Of a stretch of 64,000 nt of DNA, positions 15,800-24,225 are shown piece by piece; within the stretch, counting starts at the first letter, position 1, and the number at the start of each line of letters is the position of its first letter. The notes beneath the pieces are model-generated. The model saw only the letters and a program-made list of their open reading frames with translations, was not told the DNA's origin and searched no databases. Origin of the DNA: Kribbella sp. NBC_00382 (lineage in GTDB: Bacteria; Actinomycetota; Actinomycetes; Propionibacteriales; Kribbellaceae). A program made the position numbers and the translations under genes. The DNA is taken from NCBI RefSeq assembly GCF_036067295.1, contig NZ_CP107954.1, forward strand, positions 2,666,001 to 2,730,000, read 5' to 3'.

Positions 15800-15819
15800 C
15801 ACGCTGGAGAACCAGCGTG
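15800..15819 (-). promoter_or_regulatory. Perfect hairpin in the leader of the fulvocin-like gene
   Basis: CACGCTGG (15800-15807) and CCAGCGTG (15812-15819) enclose a 4-base loop, 27 bases upstream of the start codon. It lies between a TAGCGT box on the minus strand (about 15827-15832) and the ribosome site, so it would be the 5' end of the mRNA: a stabiliser, attenuator or operator. Confidence 0.5.
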
Positions 15820-15877
15820 GTCGGTCACGCTACAAGGGCTGGAGGTCACGCGTTGTGGTCGAGCGGCTGCTCCAAGT

Positions 15878-15922
15878 GCTCCTCCGTCGCTCGCTCAGCG
15901 TGCAGCTCCCACCCACCCTGGG
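15878..15922. repeat. 45-bp dispersed repeat, copy 2
   Basis: About 40 of 45 bases match 8941-8985 in the same orientation. Here it lies between the fulvocin-like gene and the DUF4304 gene. Confidence 0.5.
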
Positions 15923-15968
15923 CGGCCGAATAGCTCCGAGGGCTGCCCCGGTCGTGTCGACGAGTGCC

Positions 15969-16643
15969 TCAGGCTTGGTCGAGCAGATGGCGAAGGTTGC
16001 GCAGCTCGAGGTACTCGTTCTCGACGTAGTCGCGGTGCGGCCGTCGCACGTCGTCTCGTGCGAGGTAGTCGCGTACAGCCTGCTCGGCTGCCTGGATGTT
16101 GCCCGTGGCGAGCAGGAGGTCGGCTACGTCGAGTGCTGCTGCCGGCGTCATACCGAGTTCTTCTTCGTCGCCTGCCTGGAACTTGTCGAGGATGACCTGT
16201 CGGTTCGTGAACTGACCGAGCCAAGTCAGTCCCATGTCTCGCATGGCGTCTATCGCCTGCTCCTGGGATGGCTCGAAGTCGAGCGGCCACCACACGTCGT
16301 TCTGCTCTGGCATCAGTTCGCCAATGCGCTTTCTGAGCTGACAGTCGTAGTCGTTGATCCAAGACGAGCGGGGTGGCCCGTCGCGATCCATCTCGGGGAC
16401 GAACACGCCTAGGTTGATGGTGAAGAGTCCATGCATGTTGACCCTGATGCCCGCCAAGACGTCGGGTCGCCCCGATGGGTCGTAAGATCCCATCTGGAAG
16501 TTGACCAGGTGCACCAGCCCATCCTCGACGCGACGATTGAAGGTGTGGCGTCGCTTCTTGAAGCCCGCCGACTTCAGCAGCGGCGCGGCGACCGCAACGA
16601 TTTGCGCCATTGCCTCAGCAGTCGGTGTCGATGACATGCGCAT
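15969..16643 (-). CDS. DUF4304 domain protein
   Basis: 224-residue soluble protein. The N-terminal 150 residues fit DUF4304: LLKSAGFKKRRHTFNRRV near residue 22 and VHLVNFQMGSYD, then FTINLGVFVPEM. The last 60 residues add a helical part with a tetratricopeptide-like look (ALDVADLLLATGNIQAAEQAV). DUF4304 occurs in proteins near toxin-immunity loci, but no biochemical role is known. ATG at 16643 is taken; ATG at 16637 is equally possible. It is transcribed in the same direction as the fulvocin-like gene, 195 bp upstream of it. Confidence 0.8.
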   Translation of the reverse strand: MRMSSTPTAEAMAQIVAVAAPLLKSAGFKKRRHTFNRRVEDGLVHLVNFQMGSYDPSGRPDVLAGIRVNMHGLFTINLGVFVPEMDRDGPPRSSWINDYDCQLRKRIGELMPEQNDVWWPLDFEPSQEQAIDAMRDMGLTWLGQFTNRQVILDKFQAGDEEELGMTPAAALDVADLLLATGNIQAAEQAVRDYLARDDVRRPHRDYVENEYLELRNLRHLLDQA

Positions 16644-16784
16644 AGCGTTCCGTGACGCAGTTGCTGTGACAAGTCGCCCAAGATCTCCAGCAGCACCGCA
16701 GGATTAGGGATCAAGCTGGATGTCTGTGGTGGTTCGGGAAAGCCCTCGCTCTTGCTGTGTTGGGCCGTCGATAGCATCGGCGGC

Positions 16785-17516
16785 ATGGCGACTCGGCTTG
16801 TTCAGATCAATATGAAGGCTCGGGATGATTCCGCGCTGGGTGGGTTTTGGGCCGAGGCGGTGGGGTGGAGTGTCTCTAGTGAGGGGCCTGGGGTTACCAA
16901 TCTTGAGCCTGAGGGGTTTGTTTACCCCGATCCTGTTGCTGTCTGCGTCGACCTTGTTGTCTCGGCGGAAGCCAAGACGGTGAAGAACCGTGTGCATGTT
17001 GACCTCGCGACCAGATCCTCGGGCCATCAGGCGGAGGTGGTTGCGCGGCTTGAGGGGCTTGGGGCGACGCACGCCGACGTGGGGCAGTGGGACGTGCCGT
17101 GGGTGGTTATGGCTGATCCTGAGGGGAACGAGTTTTGTGTGTTGGACTCGCTCTATGAGGACACCGGGCCGATCGCGAAGGTGGTGGTCGACTGTGTTGA
17201 TCCGCGAGTTATGGCTCGGTTCTGGGGTGAGGCTATGGACTGGGTTGTGCACGAGGTGACCGACGACAAGGCGGTACTGCGGTCCGCTAAAGGCGTCGGG
17301 CCGTATCTGGAGTTCCGCCGGACGCCCGATGTGAAGACCGTGTGGAATCGGGTCCATCTCGACGTGCGCCCTTACCCAGGGGACGATCCGGAGGCTGAGG
17401 CGGCCAGGCTGCGGGGGCTCGGTGCCACCGTCATCGACCTTGGGCAGAGCGAGGTCCACTGGACGGTGCTCGCCGACCCGGAAGGTAATGAGTTCTGCCT
17501 CCTGTCGCCAAGCTGA
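16785..17516 (+). CDS. Two-domain VOC (glyoxalase-like) protein
   Basis: 243 residues with two vicinal-oxygen-chelate halves. Each half ends in the same motif (VVMADPEGNEFCVL at about residue 110 and TVLADPEGNEFCLL at the C-terminus) and carries KNRVHVDL or WNRVHLDV, the metal-side strand. These proteins are often annotated as glyoxalase or bleomycin-resistance-like; substrate unknown. TAGCAT (16772-16777) is 7 nt before the ATG, with no ribosome site, so it is probably leaderless. Confidence 0.88.
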   Translation: MATRLVQINMKARDDSALGGFWAEAVGWSVSSEGPGVTNLEPEGFVYPDPVAVCVDLVVSAEAKTVKNRVHVDLATRSSGHQAEVVARLEGLGATHADVGQWDVPWVVMADPEGNEFCVLDSLYEDTGPIAKVVVDCVDPRVMARFWGEAMDWVVHEVTDDKAVLRSAKGVGPYLEFRRTPDVKTVWNRVHLDVRPYPGDDPEAEAARLRGLGATVIDLGQSEVHWTVLADPEGNEFCLLSPS

Positions 17517-17537
17517 CGGCCTCCAATTGGCCTGAGG

Positions 17538-18356
17538 GTGGGGTTGGATGGGTGGGTGGATGGCCAGGTCAGTGTGGGTGGGCGGGTTCTTCGGTTTTGT
17601 TTGTATGGGCCGGTGGGTGGGGTGCCGGTGGTTGAGTTGTATGGGACTCCTAGTACTCGGTTGCGGCGGCCTGATCAGGTGGCGGCGATGGAGGAGAGTG
17701 GGGTTCGGGTGTTGATGGCGGATCGGCCTGGGTATGGCGGGTCTACTCGGCAGCCGGGGCGTACTGTCGCTGATTTTGTGCGGGATGTTGAGGTTCTCGC
17801 GGACAGTCAGGGATGGGAGCGGTTCGCGGTGGTGGGTGGGTCGGGTGGGGGGCCGCATGCGTTGGCTTGTGCGGCGCTTTTGGCGGAGCGGGTTACCCGG
17901 TGTGCTGTGCTCTCCGGGGTTCGGCCGCGGGTTGTGACGCTGCCGCCGGAGGAAGATTTTCGGGGACAGCTCAAGCAGCTTGGCTCCGACATCTTGGCGC
18001 AGGTTGAAGCAGGCGGGCCTGAGTATCCGGGAGCGCCACCCGGGCCGCCGGCTTGGGATGACCCGGATGCCCGGGCTCGGCTGATGACGACGTTCGCGGA
18101 CAGTCTCGATGGCTGGTACGACGATCAGGTCGCTCTCTCTCAGCCGTGGGGGTTCGCCCCGGAGAGCATCGGCGTCCCGGTCGGCATTTGGTACGGGACG
18201 AACGACGAGTTCGTTCCCGAGGACGATGCACGGTGGCTACTTGAGAACATTCCTGGCGCGCAGGGCCATCAGTACCCGGGCGGTCACCTTCCCGGTATCG
18301 CGACCCTGAAGGACATCCACCAGTGGGTCAGCTGTCAGGTGAGCCACGAGGCGTAG
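17538..18356 (+). CDS. Alpha/beta hydrolase
   Basis: 272 residues. The nucleophile elbow is GGSGGGPHA (serine near residue 100), with an oxyanion strand before it (VELYGTPSTR), an acid at GTNDEF near 221 and a late histidine (YPGGHLPG). The protein resembles the lipase/esterase-like hydrolase_6 group; substrate unknown. The start is uncertain: GTG at 17538 is given, and TTG at 17544 lies behind GAGGGTGGGG. The last 22 bases overlap the convergent mraY gene. Confidence 0.82.
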   Translation: MGLDGWVDGQVSVGGRVLRFCLYGPVGGVPVVELYGTPSTRLRRPDQVAAMEESGVRVLMADRPGYGGSTRQPGRTVADFVRDVEVLADSQGWERFAVVGGSGGGPHALACAALLAERVTRCAVLSGVRPRVVTLPPEEDFRGQLKQLGSDILAQVEAGGPEYPGAPPGPPAWDDPDARARLMTTFADSLDGWYDDQVALSQPWGFAPESIGVPVGIWYGTNDEFVPEDDARWLLENIPGAQGHQYPGGHLPGIATLKDIHQWVSCQVSHEA

Positions 18357-19420
18357 AAGATGCCTAGGCCGGTTGCTACGAAGATTCCGGCGATGATCCA
18401 GAAGCGGATCACTACGGTGACCTCGTCCCAGCCGAGGTGTTCGAAGTGGTGGTGGATGGGGGTGATTCGGAAGATGCGGCGGCCTGTGCCGGTGAGTCGC
18501 CTGGTGAGCTTGAAGGTGATCATCTGAAGGATCACCGACATGGTCTCGAGGACGAACAGTCCGGCGACGACCGTCATCAGGAGTTCGGTGCGGGACATGA
18601 TCGCCAGCCCGGCCAAGGCGCCGCCGATGGCTAGGGAGCCGACATCGCCCATGATGATTCGGGCGGGCTTGGCGTTCCACCAGAGGAAGCCGACACAGGC
18701 TGCAGCGATGGCGGCCGAGAAGACCGCGAGGTCGAGAGGGTCGCGTACCTGGTAGCACTGCGACTCCACCAGCGTGGGCCGCGAGGAGTCGCACAGCTGG
18801 TTGTTCTGCCAGACGTTGATGATCGTGTACGCGCCGAAGATCAGAGCCGAGGAGCCGGCGAGTAGGCCGTCGGCACCGTCCGTGAGGTTGGCGCCGTTGG
18901 AGGTCGCGGCGACGATGAACCAGATCACCAGCAGGACCACGATCAGCGGCAGCTTGATCCACCAGTCATGAGTGGTGGAGATGTACTGCGAGGCCGGCCT
19001 GACACCGCGGTCGTCGGCGAAGAACTGCGTGGCCAGGACCCCGAAGACGAGCGCGACCAGCGTCTGACCCGCCATCTTGGCTCGGCTGCTCAGACCTTGG
19101 TTGTTCTGCGTGTAGACCTTGATGAAGTCGTCGAGGAATCCCACCACCCCGCAGCCGAGGAACAGCAACATCAGCAGCCACGCGCTGGCACTCGGCCGAC
19201 CACCGGTCAGGATCGTTGCCACCAGGTACGCAGCAGCGGCACTCAGCAGGATCACCAGACCGCCCATGGTCGGCGTACCCCGCTTGACGTGATGCGTCGT
19301 CGGTCCGTCGTGCCGGATCGGCTGGCCGAAGCCGTGACGGACGAACCACCCGATGGCGATCCGGGTCCCCAGCAGCGAGCAGAACACCGCCAGCCCGCCA
19401 CTCAGGAGTATTGCCCGCAC
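18335..19420 (-). CDS. mraY: Phospho-N-acetylmuramoyl-pentapeptide-transferase (MraY), stand-alone
   Basis: 361-residue polytopic enzyme transferring phospho-MurNAc-pentapeptide from UDP to undecaprenyl phosphate, giving lipid I. All catalytic motifs are present: KRGTPTMGG, FLDDFIK with the Asp pair, NLTDGADGLL, MGDVGSL and ITPIHHHFE. About ten TM helices are visible. GTG at 19420 follows GAGAGGGG by 9 nt. No other wall gene (murE, murF, murD, ftsW) is nearby, so it is not the division-cluster copy unless that cluster is split. A paralogue with specialised expression is the simplest reading. Confidence 0.93.
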   Translation of the reverse strand: MRAILLSGGLAVFCSLLGTRIAIGWFVRHGFGQPIRHDGPTTHHVKRGTPTMGGLVILLSAAAAYLVATILTGGRPSASAWLLMLLFLGCGVVGFLDDFIKVYTQNNQGLSSRAKMAGQTLVALVFGVLATQFFADDRGVRPASQYISTTHDWWIKLPLIVVLLVIWFIVAATSNGANLTDGADGLLAGSSALIFGAYTIINVWQNNQLCDSSRPTLVESQCYQVRDPLDLAVFSAAIAAACVGFLWWNAKPARIIMGDVGSLAIGGALAGLAIMSRTELLMTVVAGLFVLETMSVILQMITFKLTRRLTGTGRRIFRITPIHHHFEHLGWDEVTVVIRFWIIAGIFVATGLGIFYASWLT

Positions 19421-19471
19421 AACATCAGCCCCTCTCGGCCATTTCGGGTGGTCGATCCCAGCGAGGCGTCG

Positions 19472-20425
19472 TCAGAAGGTGGCGATCGGGTTGACCGGGC
19501 TGCCCGAAGTACCGGCGAGGCGGAGTGGGGTGAGTGCCAGGTGGAAGTCCCATTGGCCTAGGTCGGCGGCTGTTGTTGCGCACGCCTCCAGGTCGAGGTT
19601 GTCGAGCAGCCAGAGGCCCATCGCGACGAGGCCCACGGCGTGGACGGGCATCAATACGTTGTCGTACCCCGAGGGCTGAACGTCCTGGGGTGTGTCGGCG
19701 CCGATCAGTGCGACGCCTCGTTCATGTAGCCACGGGAGGCAGGACGCGTGCCAGCCGGCCTGGGTGATGTCGCCGGACGGACCGGACTCGTGGCGGGCTC
19801 GGCCGTAGCCGGTACGTAGGAGGACCGCATCGCCGGAGCCCACCCGTACGCCCTGGCGACGCTCGGCCTCCTCGAGATCCTCGGGGAAGACACCCTCACC
19901 CGGCTCCAGCCACGGCACGTCGCGGACCTGCGCGATGTCCAGCAGGACCCCACGCGTGATGATCCCGTTCGCCGCGGCCGTGACAGCGGCCCACGCCGAT
20001 CCCGTCTCGGCGTCGACGAGCGAGTCCGGTCGCCCGTTGTACATCTTGCCGTCCCAGAAGAGGTGGCAGGGCGAGTCGAGGTGGGTGATCGTGTTGCCGT
20101 GGAAGAAGATGCCGAGTCGCTCGTTCGAGAACCCCCAGCGGCGGTCGGCGTGGAATGCGGCCGGCATGTGCTCGGCGCCCGGCATGTCGGCGGCGCACGG
20201 GCAGGCTGTCGTGGACCGTTCCATTTCCTCCGGTACTGCGACCTCCCACCCGCACGACACACTCCTGCCGTGGCGCACGGCCCGCGCCGCTGCCAGCCGC
20301 ACGTCGTCGGTGATGAGGTTCAGCGTGCCGAGCTCGTCGTCGTCGCCCCAACGTCCCCAGTTCGACAGCGTCTCGAAGTACCCGAGCACCTCGTCCTGTG
20401 TCGGCATCGCTCGCTCTACCGTCAT
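19472..20425 (-). CDS. Cyclase / kynurenine formamidase-like hydrolase
   Basis: 317 residues of the cyclase superfamily (PF04199), which includes bacterial kynurenine formamidase. The metal motif is present as HGNTITHLDSPCHLFW (HxxTHxDxPxH type) near residue 109, and the family DAVLLRTGYG strand follows. Members are metal-dependent amidohydrolases acting on cyclic or formylated substrates. ATG at 20425 is chosen over the longer frame because GGAGAGGA lies 5-6 nt upstream. It follows mraY's promoter region but shares no evident pathway with it. Confidence 0.85.
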   Translation of the reverse strand: MTVERAMPTQDEVLGYFETLSNWGRWGDDDELGTLNLITDDVRLAAARAVRHGRSVSCGWEVAVPEEMERSTTACPCAADMPGAEHMPAAFHADRRWGFSNERLGIFFHGNTITHLDSPCHLFWDGKMYNGRPDSLVDAETGSAWAAVTAAANGIITRGVLLDIAQVRDVPWLEPGEGVFPEDLEEAERRQGVRVGSGDAVLLRTGYGRARHESGPSGDITQAGWHASCLPWLHERGVALIGADTPQDVQPSGYDNVLMPVHAVGLVAMGLWLLDNLDLEACATTAADLGQWDFHLALTPLRLAGTSGSPVNPIATF

Positions 20426-20548
20426 CCCAGTCCTCTCCGTGAACTGGCATGACACCACATCAATAGGCCATCAGGTCGCATTCGACAACGCACAACCGGC
20501 CTCGAAAACCGTGTGCAGGCAGGAGGAAGAGGCCTTTACTCTCCGGGT

Positions 20549-21157
20549 ATGGACATTCGCGAGGAGCTTCCGGGTGATGGCCAGGTGGTGCGGGGCATCC
20601 ACCTGCAGGCGTTCGGTGACCATGGTCTCGTCGTCGCTGACATGGTTGACGCCCTGCGGGACACCACCACGGCCGCGGGTCGGCTCTCGCTGGTCGCTGA
20701 GCAGGATGTGCAGGTTGTCGGGCATGTGATGTTCACCAGCGGCTTGCTCGATGCCGATCGGCGGCTGGTTGAGGTGTACGTGCTCAGTCCGTTGGCGGTG
20801 ATGGCCGAGTTTCATCGGCGCGGTATCGGGGCGGCCTTGGTGCGGTACGGGCTGGGGATCCTCGCCGAGAAGGCGGTTCCGCTCGTCTGGCTGGAGGGCG
20901 ATCCGCGGTACTACATGCGTTTCGGCTTCATGCCTGGTGATGGCCGGGGCTTCCGGAAGCCGTCCCTGCGTATCCCTGACGACGCCTTCCAGGTCATCAC
21001 GCTCCCGGCGTACGAGCCATGGATGACTGGGACGCTCGTCTATCCGGATGCGTTCTGGCGGTATGACGCAGTCGGTCTGCGCAGCCCTGAGGCCGAGGCG
21101 AGGAATAGTCCAGCGGTGACGCAAGCCGCAGCCGACCCGAGGACCAGCGGGCGGTAG
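20549..21157 (+). CDS. GNAT N-acetyltransferase with antisense-overlapping tail
   Basis: 202-residue GNAT enzyme: acetyl-CoA pyrophosphate loop in FHRRGIGAALVRYGL (about residues 91-105), then YYMRFGFMPGDGRGF. Substrate unknown. TACTCT (20537-20542) is exactly 6 nt before the ATG and no ribosome site exists: leaderless. The catalytic fold should end near DAFWRYDAVGLR; the last 24 residues have no family look and are encoded opposite the final TM helix of the convergent MFS gene, a 118-bp overlap. The original stop was probably lost. Confidence 0.85.
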   Translation: MDIREELPGDGQVVRGIHLQAFGDHGLVVADMVDALRDTTTAAGRLSLVAEQDVQVVGHVMFTSGLLDADRRLVEVYVLSPLAVMAEFHRRGIGAALVRYGLGILAEKAVPLVWLEGDPRYYMRFGFMPGDGRGFRKPSLRIPDDAFQVITLPAYEPWMTGTLVYPDAFWRYDAVGLRSPEAEARNSPAVTQAAADPRTSGR

Positions 21158-22293
21158 CCGATGAGCGAAGCCAGGACGGCTGCGCCGAGTGGGGCTGTTG
21201 CGCGGCTGATGGTGGTGGGCGTGCCGAGGATGCCGGCGATGGTGGCGTAGCCCTGGTCGCCGTAGCGATCGAGCAGGATGGCCGGGGTGGCGATCGAGGC
21301 GACGCCGAAGCCGAGGCCGAACAGGACCAGGCTGACGGCGGCGCCGATGACGGTCCTGCCGATGAAGGGAAGCAAGGCGATGGCAACGCCTTGCAGGGTG
21401 ATGATGGCGGCGGCGACGAGTGTGATGGGTAGCCATCGCCTGGCCACCGTCGTGATGATGCGGCCGGTGACCGACAGGAGTCCGAGCAGGCCGGTGAGGG
21501 TCGCGGCGACGGTCGGGGAGTGGCCGAGCTGGGTCAGGTACGTGACCAGGTGGACTGCCATGACGGCGAGGGCTGCGCTGTGCAGGATGAAGGCGCAGGC
21601 GATCAGCCAGAACCCGGCGTCGCGCAGTACCCGGGCAGGCGACCTGGGTACGTGGTGGGCAGCGGGTACTACTGGGCGGGTGTGGCGGAGCCCCACAGCG
21701 TGCAGCGGCACGGTGATCGCGGCGACGACGACGGCCAGGACGATCAAGGCGTGGCGCCATCCGTAGGCGTGGATGAGTTGGCCGGTGAGCGGGATGAAGA
21801 TCGAGCTGGCGAAGCCAGCCACGAGGGTGATGCCCAGGAGAGCGCTGGCGCGCTTCGTAGGTGCGGTGACGGCAACGATGATGGCGAAGGCCGGTTGGTA
21901 GAGGACCATCGCCGAGGCGGCGCCGATCGCCACGAATACGGCGTACAGGTGAGCTGCAGTCTGTACCTGAGACCACGCCAGTACTGCGACGGTCGCCAGA
22001 AGCGAGCCGGTCGTCATGACGCCGTGGCCGCCGTGGGTGTCGAGCCAGCGGCCGACTGGGATTGCCATGGCCGCGCTGACGAGTACGGCGGTGGTGAGCG
22101 CTCCGGTGGCTGTGGTGGTGGAGATCCGGAGGTCATGGCTCATCGGGGCGAGGAGTGCGCTGAAGGCGTAGTACAGGACGCCGTATCCGATGGTGGTGGT
22201 GATGGCGAGGGCGGCGACGACACCGCGTTGCTGACCGTCGCGGCGATCGCCGATCACTGAGTCGGTGGCGATCGCCGCAGCGGTGCGGTTCAT
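21040..22293 (-). CDS. MFS transporter of the arsenic cluster
   Basis: 417 residues, twelve hydrophobic helices, major facilitator type, with the loop motif GRWLDTHGG after TM2 and a second-half GRIITTVARRW. Its ATG shares a base with the stop of the upstream flavoprotein gene (TGATG), so the two are translationally coupled and belong to the arsenic operon. A role in exporting an arsenic compound is inferred from this context alone; no Acr3 or ArsB is present in the window. The 3' end overlaps the GNAT gene by 118 bp. Confidence 0.88.
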   Translation of the reverse strand: MNRTAAAIATDSVIGDRRDGQQRGVVAALAITTTIGYGVLYYAFSALLAPMSHDLRISTTTATGALTTAVLVSAAMAIPVGRWLDTHGGHGVMTTGSLLATVAVLAWSQVQTAAHLYAVFVAIGAASAMVLYQPAFAIIVAVTAPTKRASALLGITLVAGFASSIFIPLTGQLIHAYGWRHALIVLAVVVAAITVPLHAVGLRHTRPVVPAAHHVPRSPARVLRDAGFWLIACAFILHSAALAVMAVHLVTYLTQLGHSPTVAATLTGLLGLLSVTGRIITTVARRWLPITLVAAAIITLQGVAIALLPFIGRTVIGAAVSLVLFGLGFGVASIATPAILLDRYGDQGYATIAGILGTPTTISRATAPLGAAVLASLIGYRPLVLGSAAACVTAGLFLASASGLRRPTASYRQNASG

Positions 22294-23759
22294 CAGTTGC
22301 AGCAGCTCGACTGGGTTGTTGTTGGTGCGTTGTCGATGACGGTCAGGAGGCCGCCGCTGATGCCCGTGGCCAGGCCACGGGCGGTCGGCGGCGCGGAGAT
22401 TTCGACGGGTTCTGGTGACGGGCCGCAGCAGCCGCCGGCGGTGTCTGCGCTGGTGTCGCCGTAGGCGAGGTTGGAGGAGCAGACGCCGGTTTCGGGGAGG
22501 TCTAGTTGGACGTCTCGGGCTTCTTGCCAGTCGCCGGCCAGGGCGGCGACGACCGAGCGGGCCTGTTCGTAGCCGGTGGCCAGGAGGAAGGTCGGGGCTC
22601 GCCCGTACGACTTGGCGCCGATGGCGTAGTAGCCGGGCTCGGGGTGGGTTAGCTCGTCTACACCGTGGGGCGGGACGGTGCCGCAGGAGTGCTGGTTGGG
22701 GTCGATGAGCGGGGCCAGGGCTCGGGTGGATCCCATGATCGAGTCCAGGTCCAGGCGCAGTTCGCTGACCATGTCGTGGTCGGGGCGGAAGCCGGTGGAG
22801 TTGACGACCGTGTCGGCGATGACGCGTTGCGTGCCGGCGGTTAGCTCGATCCGCCCGTCGGTCGTGTGGGAGGCGGCTTCGGTGCGGAAGTTGCTGACGA
22901 GTTCGACTCGTCCGGATTGGACGAGCTTCTTCAGGCGGCTGCCGAGGGCGCCGCGGGCGGGGAGTTCGTCAGCTTCGCCGCCTCCATAGGTACGGGCTTG
23001 ATCGGAACCGCGGACTACCCAGACGATCTCGGTGCCGGGTACTTGCTCGGCCAGTTCGCCGAGGTCGAGGAGCGTTGTGGAGGCCGAGTGGCCGGCGCCG
23101 ACTACCGCAGTACGGCGTCCTGCGAAGCGGTCACGGTCGCGGCCGAGTACGTCGGGCAGGGCGTGAACGATGCTGTCTGCAACTAATGCTTCGCCGCGGG
23201 CGGGGATGCCGGATCCGCCGAGTACGTTCGGGCGGCGCCAGGTGCCGGTCGCGTCGATCACGGCGGAGGCGAGGATCTCGGTACCGTCGGCCAGGCGGAT
23301 CAGGAACGGTGCAAGTTCTCGGCCCGCAGTACGGACGCGGTCGAAGCCGACTCGCGTCACCGCGGAGACCTCGGCGTTGTAGCGGATCCGGTCGGTCAGC
23401 TCGGGCGTCTTGGTCAGCGGTGCGAGGTAGGAGTCGATGAGGTCGCCGCCGGTGGGGAGTTTCCCGAGGTCGGGCTCGATCCAGCCGGACTGGGAGAGCA
23501 GGCGTCGGGCGGCGCTGTCGAGGTCGTAGCGCCAGGGGCTGAACAGCTTCACGTGCCGCCATTCCTCGATCGCGGCGGCGACGCCGGGGCCGGACTCCAG
23601 TACGAGGAAGTCCAGGCCGCGCTCGGCCAAGTGGGCGGCGGCGGCCAGGCCGACCGGTCCCGCACCGATGACCACAACCGGTCCCATCGATCCTGCCGGT
23701 GCCGCCGTTCCCGCGGATCCTGCCGGTGCCGCACCGGCGGCGGTGTTCTGCTCGCTCAC
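22293..23759 (-). CDS. FAD-dependent monooxygenase-like flavoprotein, ArsO type
   Basis: 488 residues. An N-terminal Rossmann motif (VVVIGAGPVGLAAAAHLAERG, split here after position 19 of the protein) binds FAD and a second one (TAVVGAGHSAST) binds NADPH; the layout is that of flavin-containing monooxygenases. The C-terminal 60 residues carry two vicinal cysteine pairs (GGCCGPSPEP and the terminal SSCCN), a natural As(III) ligand set. A flavin-binding monooxygenase named ArsO is known from the Streptomyces plasmid pHZ227 ars operon; identity with it is inferred from fold and context. GTG at 23759 has GAGGAG 7 nt upstream. Confidence 0.82.
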   Translation of the reverse strand: MSEQNTAAGAAPAGSAGTAAPAGSMGPVVVIGAGPVGLAAAAHLAERGLDFLVLESGPGVAAAIEEWRHVKLFSPWRYDLDSAARRLLSQSGWIEPDLGKLPTGGDLIDSYLAPLTKTPELTDRIRYNAEVSAVTRVGFDRVRTAGRELAPFLIRLADGTEILASAVIDATGTWRRPNVLGGSGIPARGEALVADSIVHALPDVLGRDRDRFAGRRTAVVGAGHSASTTLLDLGELAEQVPGTEIVWVVRGSDQARTYGGGEADELPARGALGSRLKKLVQSGRVELVSNFRTEAASHTTDGRIELTAGTQRVIADTVVNSTGFRPDHDMVSELRLDLDSIMGSTRALAPLIDPNQHSCGTVPPHGVDELTHPEPGYYAIGAKSYGRAPTFLLATGYEQARSVVAALAGDWQEARDVQLDLPETGVCSSNLAYGDTSADTAGGCCGPSPEPVEISAPPTARGLATGISGGLLTVIDNAPTTTQSSCCN

Positions 23760-23819
23760 GATCGAACTCCTCAGGTCTATCTCGACATTCATCTAATCAG
23801 TGGTGAGCCACAGCTTGCC

Positions 23820-23842
23820 TCTTGATTCGATAGGAGTCAAGA
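23820..23842. promoter_or_regulatory. Inverted repeat, candidate ArsR operator
   Basis: TCTTGA (23820-23825) and TCAAGA (23837-23842) are perfect 6-bp arms with an 11-bp spacer, just before the first arsR gene and inside the divergent spacer with the flavoprotein gene. ArsR sites are typically of this TTGA...TCAA form. Confidence 0.55.
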
Positions 23843-23849
23843 TAGACGC

Positions 23850-24194
23850 ATGTCGAAACAAAAGGACGTCGGATGCTGTACGCCGATCTCCGAAGCTGCC
23901 CTTGATTCCGCCGGAGCGACCGAGGGTGCGGCGGTCTTCAAGGCGCTGGCCGATCCGATCCGGCTCCGGCTGATGTCGATGATCGCGTCCGCCGACGGCG
24001 AGATCTGCGTCTGCGACCTGACCGGCCAGTTCGACGTGAGCGGTCCGACCATCTCCCACCACCTTCGGGTGCTCCGTGAGGCCGGGCTCGTGGATTGCGA
24101 ACGGCGCGGCACCTGGGTCTACTACTGGCCGATGCGCGAACGACTGCAATGGGTCTCCGCTCTGCTTGCTACGCCGGCCAAGGTTCACGCCTGA
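23850..24194 (+). CDS. arsR: ArsR-family arsenite-responsive repressor
   Basis: 114 residues, winged HTH (ALADPIRLRLMSMI, VSGPTISHHLRVLREAGLV). It carries the ligand motif EICVCDLTG, the CxC found at the DNA-recognition helix of classical As(III)-sensing ArsR, plus an N-terminal GCC (residues 9-10) that could supply a third thiol. It is divergent from the flavoprotein/MFS operon and first of the rightward ars genes, so one operator region can control both sides. Confidence 0.92.
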   Translation: MSKQKDVGCCTPISEAALDSAGATEGAAVFKALADPIRLRLMSMIASADGEICVCDLTGQFDVSGPTISHHLRVLREAGLVDCERRGTWVYYWPMRERLQWVSALLATPAKVHA

Positions 24195-24206
24195 GTCAGT
24201 TGACTC
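24193..24206. promoter_or_regulatory. Palindrome GAGTCA-GT-TGACTC
   Basis: Perfect 6-bp arms with a 2-bp centre, directly after the first arsR stop and 31 bp before the second ArsR start. It probably marks a separate promoter/operator for the fusion gene. Confidence 0.5.
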
Positions 24207-24225
24207 CGATGGATTAGCTCAGCAA

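Noticed and set aside
18335-19420. Division and cell-wall cluster
   Set aside because: Apart from mraY no mur, fts or pbp gene is present; neighbours are a hydrolase and a cyclase.
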